DNA from: an uncultured Campylobacter sp.
GTDB taxonomy: Bacteria > Campylobacterota > Campylobacteria > Campylobacterales > Campylobacteraceae
NCBI RefSeq assembly: GCF_937997465.1
Contig: NZ_CALKTQ010000327.1
Location: 1-8,686 of the forward strand
Direction: 5' to 3'
Length of the DNA: 8,686 nucleotides
Shown here: piece after piece, positions 1 through 4,827 of the stretch
Layout of the letters: the number at the start of each line of letters is the position of its first letter
Position numbering within the stretch: position 1 is the stretch's first letter
Translations under genes and position numbers: made by a program
The notes under the pieces: model-generated
What the model was told of the DNA's origin: nothing
Seen by the model: only the letters and a program-made list of their open reading frames with translations
Databases searched by the model: none

Positions 1-42
1 TAGAAAATTAAACTTTTAATTTAAATATCAGTTTAATTGCGC

Positions 43-48
43 TATAGT
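43..48 (+). promoter_or_regulatory. Putative aspA promoter, -10 box TATAGT
   Basis: A TATAGT hexamer lies in very AT-rich DNA, about 35 bases before the aspA start. Campylobacter sigma-70 promoters rely mainly on the -10 box and on upstream AT-rich periodicity rather than a -35 box, and this fits. Transcription would start near base 55, giving a leader of about 28 bases that carries the AAGGAG ribosome site at 70-75. No clear FNR/CRP-like dyad is visible. An 8-bp inverted repeat (6-13 and 31-38) lies just upstream. Confidence 0.5.
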
Positions 49-82
49 TTCACTATTCAATTTCATCACAAGGAGTACCATT

Positions 83-1483
83 ATGGGAACCAGAAGAGAA
101 CACGACTTCATAGGTGAGCTAGAGATAGCTGATAACGTATATTACGGCGTACAAACATTTAGGGCGCTTGAGAATTTCCACATGAGCGGACGACAGCTCA
201 AAGACTATCCGTATTTTGTAAAAGCATTTGCCCAAATCAAAAAAGCCGCAGCTCTGGCAAACAAAGAAGTTGGCGTTCTAGACGCGCAAAAAGCCGACGC
301 AATCGCAAAAGCGTGCGACGAGATAATTGCGGGTAAATATTTAGATCAATTCGTAGTAGACATGATTCAAGGCGGTGCGGGCACTAGCACCAATATGAAC
401 TCAAACGAAGTCATCACAAATATCGCGCTTGAGAGCCTAGGACACAAAAAAGGCGAGTATCAGTACCTACATCCAAACGACCACACAAACCTCGGTCAAA
501 GCACCAACGACTCTTATCCAAGCTCGATTAAAGTCGCTGCTTATGCGAAATTAACCGACCTTCTAAAGGCTATGGAGCTACTAAAAAGCGAGCTAGAGGC
601 TAAAGCAAAAGATTTTAAAGACATCATCAAAATGGGTAGAACCGAGCTAGAGGATGCCGTGCCTACCACTCTTGGCAACACATTTAACGCATTTGCAAGC
701 TACATCAAAAGCGATATCGAAAAAATCACCGCAGCAAGAGAGACTATGGCTGTGCTAAATATGGGTGCAACTGCGATCGGAACGGGCATCAACTGCCATC
801 CTGATTATAAAGCGGCTATTCATAAAATTTTGAGCCAAATCACCGGTGTAAATTTCAAACCTGCCGATGACTTCATCGCAGCTACTCAAGACACTGCAGA
901 TTTCGTTCACGTTAGCGGCGCGCTAAAAACAGCTGCCGTTCGCCTAAGCAAGATCGCAAACGACTTAAGACTAATGAACTCAGGCCCAAGATGCGGTCTT
1001 GGCGAGATAAATTTACCTCAGATGCAGCCTGGTAGCTCCATCATGCCTGGTAAAGTAAACCCGGTCATCGCAGAGGTCGTAGGCGAGGCGTGCTACGAGG
1101 TAATGGGTAACGACGTAACTATCATGCTTTGCAGTGAGAGAGGCGAATTTGAACTAAATGCGTTTGAGCCTGGCATCGCTTATGCGCTATTTAACTCTAT
1201 CTTTATCCTTGAAAACGCGATGAAAACTCTAGCTGAAAAAGCTATCAGAAAGCTAACTGCAAACCCTGAAGCATGCTTAAAATCAGTGCTCGGCTCAGTC
1301 GGTATCGTAACTGCGTTTAACCCGTACATCGGCTACGAAAAATCTGCAAGCATCGCTAAAGAAGCGCTGCAAACAGGCAAAGCCGTAGGCGATATCTGCT
1401 TAGAGCGCGGATATTTGAAAAAAGAGGAGATAGACAAGATCCTAGAACCTAAAAATATGTTAAACCCTCACATGGGTAAATAA
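83..1483 (+). CDS. aspA: Aspartate ammonia-lyase (aspartase)
   Basis: This enzyme splits L-aspartate into fumarate and ammonia in the cytoplasm. It feeds the TCA cycle and fumarate respiration in amino-acid-using campylobacters. The 466 residues match the usual length of the aspartase/fumarase superfamily (E. coli AspA is 478). The superfamily signature GSSIMPGKVNP is at residues 317-327 and contains the catalytic Ser318 on its mobile loop. Substrate-binding segments include GGAGTSTNMNSNE (97-109), STNDSYP (140-146) and GRTELEDAVP (185-194), with Thr187 in the anion-binding position. The GEYQYLHPNDH stretch near 124-134 is typical of AspA rather than FumC. Residue 188, histidine in FumC and in Bacillus AspB and glutamine in E. 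coli AspA, is glutamate here. The start is fixed by AAGGAG at 70-75, seven bases before the ATG. The next gene encodes the matching transporter, as in C. jejuni (Cj0087-Cj0088). Identification is firm. Confidence 0.97.
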   Translation: MGTRREHDFIGELEIADNVYYGVQTFRALENFHMSGRQLKDYPYFVKAFAQIKKAAALANKEVGVLDAQKADAIAKACDEIIAGKYLDQFVVDMIQGGAGTSTNMNSNEVITNIALESLGHKKGEYQYLHPNDHTNLGQSTNDSYPSSIKVAAYAKLTDLLKAMELLKSELEAKAKDFKDIIKMGRTELEDAVPTTLGNTFNAFASYIKSDIEKITAARETMAVLNMGATAIGTGINCHPDYKAAIHKILSQITGVNFKPADDFIAATQDTADFVHVSGALKTAAVRLSKIANDLRLMNSGPRCGLGEINLPQMQPGSSIMPGKVNPVIAEVVGEACYEVMGNDVTIMLCSERGEFELNAFEPGIAYALFNSIFILENAMKTLAEKAIRKLTANPEACLKSVLGSVGIVTAFNPYIGYEKSASIAKEALQTGKAVGDICLERGYLKKEEIDKILEPKNMLNPHMGK

Positions 1484-1501
1484 TTGAGCAAAAGTCTTAA
1501 A

Positions 1502-1528
1502 GCGCCGAGGTAGAATTCGGTGCCTTTT
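1502..1528 (+). terminator. Weak hairpin between aspA and dcuA
   Basis: GCGCCGA (1502-1508) can pair with TCGGTGC (1517-1523), seven pairs including one G-U, around an 8-base loop. It is followed by CTTTT. The stem is short and the T-run only four bases, so full termination is unlikely. It may reduce dcuA transcription relative to aspA or protect the 3' end of aspA mRNA. I see no convincing promoter between it and the dcuA ribosome site at 1561. Confidence 0.4.
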
Positions 1529-1573
1529 AAATTTAGTAAGTGAAAAACAAAATCTAATACAAGGAGTTTTCCT

Positions 1574-2917
1574 ATGGATATAATGCTGATTTTACAGATT
1601 ATAGTCCTACTCGGAGGTATCTACCTAGGCGTTAGGCTAGGCGGAATGGGCGTAGGTTACGCCGGTGGTCTTGGTGTCGTTATTTTGGCGATGCTCGGTA
1701 TGAAAGTGGATATGAAAGATATCCCGATGGACGTTATTTTAATCATCGCGTCCGTTATTTCAGCCATCACTGCGATGCAAGTCGCGGGCGGACTTGATTA
1801 TTTGGTTCAGGTCGCATCTAAAATTTTGCGCAAGAATCCAAAACAAATCAACTATCTAGCGCCTATCGTTACGTATCTACTTACGATACTAGCGGGCACC
1901 GGTCACACTGCGTTTTCTATGATTCCGGTTATCGTAGAGGTTGCTAAAACGCAAAACATCAAACCTAGCGCGCCTCTTGCGCTTTCGGTCGTTTCATCTC
2001 AAGTAGCGATCACCGCTAGCCCTATATCTGCGGCTTTTGTTGCTATGACGGGTGTTTGCGAGCCTCTTGGCGTTAGCTATCCGATGCTGCTTTTCATCTG
2101 CATATCTACTACTTTTGTAGCTATGATCGTTACAGCCTTCATCGTAAATAAATTTTACGATCTTGACCTCTCAAAAGACCCTATCTATCAAGACAGACTT
2201 GCTAGAGGCGCTGTTTCTGAGATAAAAGAGGTAGAGTATCAAGCTCTAAAACCTTATGCAAAAAGATCGGTTGCGATATTTGCTATCGGCGTTTTAGTCG
2301 TCGTTTGCTATGCGCTCGTTATTTCAAAGAGCCTTGGCATTGTGGAAAAACCTATCCTTTCTAGAGACGCTGCTATCATCAGCTTTATGCTTACTATCGG
2401 CTTCCTTATCGCTACGCTTTGTAAGGTCGACACTAGCAAATTGCTTTCGACTAGCACCTTCCAAAGCGGTATGAATGCGTGCATCTGCGTCATCGGTATC
2501 GCATGGCTAGGCACTACTTTCGTTAACGGCCACATCGATAGCATCAAAGAGGTAGCTAAAAACGTCGTTACGCAGTATCCGTTTATATTAGCCGTCGCGC
2601 TGTATTTCCTAAGCTGCTTGCTATATTCTCAAGCCGCAACCACTCGCGTTATGATGCCTGCGGTCGCTGCTGCGCTAGGTATGACTACACCTGAAAACTC
2701 AGGTCAAATTTGGATCCTAGTCGCTTCGTTTGCCGCTGTTTCTGGACTATTCGTACTTCCTACGTATCCTACGACTTTGGGCGCTATCGCTATGGACGAT
2801 ACCGGTACGACAAGAGTCGGTAAATTTGTATTTAACCACTCATTCTTCGTACCTGGCACCATCATGGTTGCTCTTTCGGTTGCGCTAGCATTCCTCATCG
2901 CTCCTGTTCTTCTCTAA
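1574..2917 (+). CDS. dcuA: Anaerobic C4-dicarboxylate/aspartate transporter, DcuA type
   Basis: An inner-membrane carrier of the Dcu family, which exchanges or takes up aspartate, fumarate, malate and succinate under low oxygen. The 447 residues are nearly all hydrophobic, about 10-12 membrane segments, with one longer polar loop at roughly 193-231. Family blocks visible are AMQVAGGLDYLV (67-78), AGTGH (107-111), ITASPISAA (146-154), CICVIGIAWLG (303-313), YSQAAT (351-356), GLFVLPTYPT (391-400) and MDDTGTTRVGKFVFNHSFF (407-425). These read closer to remembered E. coli DcuA than to DcuB, for example AMQVAGGLDYLV and CICVIGIAWLG. The start follows a strong AAGGAG (1561-1566). A second Met at codon 4 has no better site. 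It lies 90 bases after aspA and is probably co-transcribed with it, so substrate import and deamination would be expressed together. Confidence 0.94.
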   Translation: MDIMLILQIIVLLGGIYLGVRLGGMGVGYAGGLGVVILAMLGMKVDMKDIPMDVILIIASVISAITAMQVAGGLDYLVQVASKILRKNPKQINYLAPIVTYLLTILAGTGHTAFSMIPVIVEVAKTQNIKPSAPLALSVVSSQVAITASPISAAFVAMTGVCEPLGVSYPMLLFICISTTFVAMIVTAFIVNKFYDLDLSKDPIYQDRLARGAVSEIKEVEYQALKPYAKRSVAIFAIGVLVVVCYALVISKSLGIVEKPILSRDAAIISFMLTIGFLIATLCKVDTSKLLSTSTFQSGMNACICVIGIAWLGTTFVNGHIDSIKEVAKNVVTQYPFILAVALYFLSCLLYSQAATTRVMMPAVAAALGMTTPENSGQIWILVASFAAVSGLFVLPTYPTTLGAIAMDDTGTTRVGKFVFNHSFFVPGTIMVALSVALAFLIAPVLL

Positions 2918-2935
2918 GAATTTTGAGCCAAATTT

Positions 2936-2962
2936 AGCCGAGACTTCGCTCTCGGCTTTTTT
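2936..2962 (+). terminator. Strong intrinsic terminator or attenuator after dcuA
   Basis: AGCCGAGA (2936-2943) and TCTCGGCT (2950-2957) form a perfect 8-bp stem around the hexaloop CTTCGC. A run of six T follows (2957-2962), flanked by AAATTT on both sides. This is a textbook rho-independent terminator. The racemase ribosome site begins only about seven bases further on, so there is no room for a promoter in between. Confidence 0.85.
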
Positions 2963-2980
2963 AAATTTAAGGACTTTTTC

Positions 2981-3664
2981 ATGAAACGAATCGGAATTTT
3001 GGGCGGCATGGGACCGCTAGCTACGATAGATCTGTACGCCAAGATCGTAGAACTCACAAACGCCGCAAAAGACCAGGATAATATCCCCATCGTCATCGAT
3101 AACCACCCGCAGATCCCCGACCGCACGGCGTATATCCTGCACGGAGGCGAGGATCCGTTTCCTTTTATGAAAGAGTCCGCAAATAGGCTCAAAAATGCTG
3201 GCTGTGAGGCTATCTGCATAGCTTGCAACACGGCTCACTTTTTTGCCAAACGTCTAACCGACGAGTGCGGCGTAAATATCCTGCACATCGCTAAAATCGC
3301 GACCGCGTCGATAAAGTCGAATTTCCCGCACGCTAAAAAGATCGCCGTCATCGCCACTACCGGCACGACCGCGGCTAAAATTTACGAAAACGAGCTGATC
3401 GCCGCAGGTCTAGAGTGCGTAAAAATCCCGGAAAATTTGATGACAAACATCATGGACTGCATTTACAAGGGCGCAAAAGCAAACAAGCTAAAAGAGTACG
3501 TTGAGCTCTTTAACGACACGATCGCGGCTATCGAGGCCGACGCATATATCGCGGCTTGCACGGAGATACCGCTGTTTTTGCCGTATGCGACGAAAAAAGA
3601 TAAATTCGTAGATGCCACTCTTGAGCTTGCTAAAGCAGCCGTCAAATTCGGCCTAGAAAAATAA
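2981..3664 (+). CDS. Aspartate/glutamate racemase family protein
   Basis: A cytoplasmic, cofactor-independent amino-acid racemase of the Asp/Glu racemase superfamily. The 227 residues are the usual length for this family. It starts with the family's MKRIGILGGMGPLAT (1-15). Two catalytic cysteines sit in the expected contexts, ACNTAH (Cys82, residues 81-86) and ACTEIP (Cys193, residues 192-197), and HPQIPDRT (42-49) is also typical of the aspartate racemase (RacD/YgeA) branch. The likely reaction is L-Asp to D-Asp, but broad-specificity members act on Glu or other amino acids, so the substrate is inferred partly from the neighbours aspA and dcuA. AAGGA at 2969-2973 sets the start. No essential residue is missing. 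The true MurI glutamate racemase of peptidoglycan synthesis is usually longer and has different motifs, so I do not assign murI. Confidence 0.9.
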   Translation: MKRIGILGGMGPLATIDLYAKIVELTNAAKDQDNIPIVIDNHPQIPDRTAYILHGGEDPFPFMKESANRLKNAGCEAICIACNTAHFFAKRLTDECGVNILHIAKIATASIKSNFPHAKKIAVIATTGTTAAKIYENELIAAGLECVKIPENLMTNIMDCIYKGAKANKLKEYVELFNDTIAAIEADAYIAACTEIPLFLPYATKKDKFVDATLELAKAAVKFGLEK

Positions 3665-3666
3665 TC

Positions 3667-3693
3667 AAATTTGCGTCTAATCGGCGCAAATTT
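3667..3693 (+). terminator. Perfect inverted repeat after the racemase gene, probable terminator
   Basis: AAATTTGCG (3667-3675) and CGCAAATTT (3685-3693) form a perfect 9-bp stem around a 9-base loop, three bases after the racemase stop codon. The 3' arm ends in TTT but is followed by ACCCCC rather than a T-run, so it is an atypical terminator or a 3'-end stabiliser. The symmetrical A/T ends would let it work on both strands. Confidence 0.5.
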
Positions 3694-3715
3694 ACCCCCT
3701 CTTAAAACAAATTTT

Positions 3716-3721
3716 TATAAA
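3716..3721 (+). promoter_or_regulatory. Putative -10 box TATAAA for the 252-residue protein gene
   Basis: TATAAA in the context TTTTTATAAAAT lies 27 bases before the ATG at 3749, in AT-rich DNA with T-runs upstream, as in Campylobacter sigma-70 promoters. The predicted start near 3729 gives a 20-base leader holding AAAGGA (3737-3742). It follows the hairpin at 3667-3693, which supports a new transcription unit here. Confidence 0.5.
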
Positions 3722-3748
3722 ATCCAAGCTAAATTTAAAGGATAAACG

Positions 3749-4507
3749 ATGAAATTTGGCGAATTTAAAAATGCAAAAACTTTGAGCCTGGCAAGCCTGC
3801 TTTGCGAGCAAAACCCGCAGCTAGCAGAGCTGATAAAGCAAAATGAGTTTTTATATATTTCTTGCTTTGAGGATAAAATTTTAGGCGCCGAAAACCTCGT
3901 TCGCTGCGAGATCGGCTCGGCTAGCTATGTGCTAGCTTTGCTTTGTAAATACTCGTTTGACGCGGCTAAATTTGACAAGCAAACGCACGAATATTTTGAG
4001 GGGCTTGACGAAGGATATCTAAGCGGCGAGTGCAACGTCGGCGAGGAGGAGTTTGAGCAGATCGCGGAGTTTTTAAACGGATGCGAAAATATCGTGATCG
4101 ATAGCTCCTTTTTGGCCCATGCTGACGCGAAAAATATATTCGAGTTTTTGCAAATGCTCGGTAAAAACGTCGTTTTGGCCGATGGCGAGCAGGGCGAGTT
4201 TAAAACGGACGGCGAGCTAATGCCGCTAAAAGAGCCCGAGAGCTTTGACGGTAGCGTCGTGTTTTTTATGGATGAGACGGACGGGTCAAATTTACATGGC
4301 GAGGTAAAAGAGCTAATCGGCTCGGCGTCGTTTGCCGCGGCTGCGAAGGTAAAAGACGGCGATATAGTGAGCGTGAAGGCTAATGGCGCCGACGTTGTGG
4401 CCAAATTTAAGCTAGAGCCGCAGATGAAGGGCACGGTCGCGCTTTGTAGGGCGAAATTTAGCGGATACGCCTTTAAGCTGGTTAAAATCGTAAAAACGGC
4501 GCAGTAG
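3749..4507 (+). CDS. Hypothetical protein, resembles complex I NuoG C-terminal or NuoF-like region
   Basis: A soluble 252-residue protein without signal peptide or membrane segment. I do not recognise it firmly. From memory, several stretches read like the C-terminal half of epsilonproteobacterial NuoG or the short NuoF-replacement protein (C. jejuni Cj1574c type): DEGYLSGECNVGEEEF (87-102), SFLAHADAKNIFEFLQMLGK (120-139), SFDGSVVFFMDETDGSNL (165-182), SFAAAAKVKDGDIVSV (194-209) and MKGTVAL (226-232). Its seven cysteines (19, 39, 53, 66, 95, 112, 233) are scattered with no CxxC or Fe-S pattern, so it should not carry clusters. It has its own promoter-like sequence and an AAAGGA ribosome site. 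The next gene is pflA, which in C. jejuni borders the nuo operon. That synteny supports a complex I origin, but no nuo gene is visible here. It could be a complex I accessory subunit encoded apart, a paralogue, or something unrelated. The open frame and codon use look like those of a normal functioning gene. Confidence 0.85.
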   Translation: MKFGEFKNAKTLSLASLLCEQNPQLAELIKQNEFLYISCFEDKILGAENLVRCEIGSASYVLALLCKYSFDAAKFDKQTHEYFEGLDEGYLSGECNVGEEEFEQIAEFLNGCENIVIDSSFLAHADAKNIFEFLQMLGKNVVLADGEQGEFKTDGELMPLKEPESFDGSVVFFMDETDGSNLHGEVKELIGSASFAAAAKVKDGDIVSVKANGADVVAKFKLEPQMKGTVALCRAKFSGYAFKLVKIVKTAQ

Positions 4508-4517
4508 CTAGCAATTT

Positions 4518-4537
4518 GGCGGATGGATTTATCCGCC
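4518..4537 (+). terminator. Hairpin after the 252-residue protein gene
   Basis: GGCGGAT (4518-4524) and ATCCGCC (4531-4537) form a perfect 7-bp GC-rich stem with a 6-base loop, ten bases after the stop codon. No T-run follows on either strand, so it may be a rho-assisted terminator or an mRNA 3'-end stabiliser rather than a classical intrinsic terminator. Confidence 0.4.
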
Positions 4538-4621
4538 GAGGCGCGCTACACTAAATTTAATCTCAAAACTCGGCGTTATAACGTCAAATTTGACTCATAG
4601 AGCATGGTTTTTGGATGGAGG

Positions 4622-4664
4622 GGCGGGTAAAATTTGGCTGCCGAACTAAAAAAATTAGCCCGCC
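4622..4664. repeat. Imperfect inverted repeat in the gap before pflA
   Basis: GGCGGG-TAA (4622-4630) is complementary to TTA-G-CCCGCC (4655-4664), nine pairs with one bulged G, around a loop of about 24 bases. It could fold as RNA from either strand. A-rich and T-rich stretches beside it do not form a clean terminator. Function unknown. Confidence 0.35.
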
Positions 4665-4767
4665 AACCGCGCTCTTTAAAATCAAAATTCTATCGGTATG
4701 CCAAAGTTAAATTTAGGCTAAATAAAATTTTATCCTAATGCGCGAGATTTAGTAAAAAAATCGCCTC

Positions 4768-4802
4768 AAAAGCGCGTAATATTCGCTTTTATAGCGCTTT
4801 TT
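4768..4802 (+). terminator. Alternative hairpins with T-run just before the pflA promoter
   Basis: AAAAGCGC (4768-4775) can pair with GCGCTTTT (4794-4801) as a perfect 8-bp stem followed by T. Its first seven bases can instead pair with the nearer CGCTTTT (4784-4790). The two right arms are a direct repeat (CGCTTTTA and CGCTTTTTA). The likely role is an insulating terminator against read-through into pflA. The right arm also covers the -35 region of the pflA promoter, so it could be an operator. Confidence 0.45.
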
Positions 4803-4815
4803 AAACGAAAAAGGG

Positions 4816-4821
4816 TATAAT
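4816..4821 (+). promoter_or_regulatory. pflA -10 box TATAAT, predicted leaderless start
   Basis: A perfect TATAAT preceded by GGG ends six bases before the pflA ATG at 4828. With normal -10 to start spacing, transcription would begin at or next to the A of the start codon, giving a leaderless message. The only Shine-Dalgarno-like sequence, AAAAAGGG (4807-4814), ends 13 bases before the ATG, too far to work well, and it lies upstream of the -10 box. Confidence 0.6.
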
Positions 4822-4827
4822 GGTCGC

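Larger units (their letters stand above)
4508..4827. other. 320-base gap without a gene, rich in hairpins
   Basis: I find no credible gene here. It contains a 7-bp hairpin just after the upstream stop codon, a 12-bp perfect palindrome GTCAAATTTGAC (4583-4594), an imperfect long inverted repeat (4622-4664), a hairpin with T-run (4768-4802) and the pflA promoter. AAATTT occurs five times. One 31-codon frame (4615-4710) lacks a ribosome site. Confidence 0.6.

Noticed and set aside
2308..2547. Minus-strand open frame inside dcuA
   Set aside because: Antisense shadow of a well-conserved Dcu family region, with no supporting signals.
3925..4434. 169-codon open frame on the minus strand inside the 252-residue protein gene
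   Set aside because: Ser/Ala/Pro-rich low-complexity translation typical of an antisense shadow, with no ribosome site or promoter. The + strand frame has both.
4583..4594. GTCAAATTTGAC as a specific operator on its own
   Set aside because: The AAATTT core is extremely common throughout the window, so a single palindromic copy without a promoter beside it carries little weight. Kept only as part of the shared 13-mer.
4615..4710. Small 31-codon open frame on the + strand in the gap before pflA
   Set aside because: No Shine-Dalgarno sequence before its ATG, and it runs through an inverted repeat. Looks like chance.
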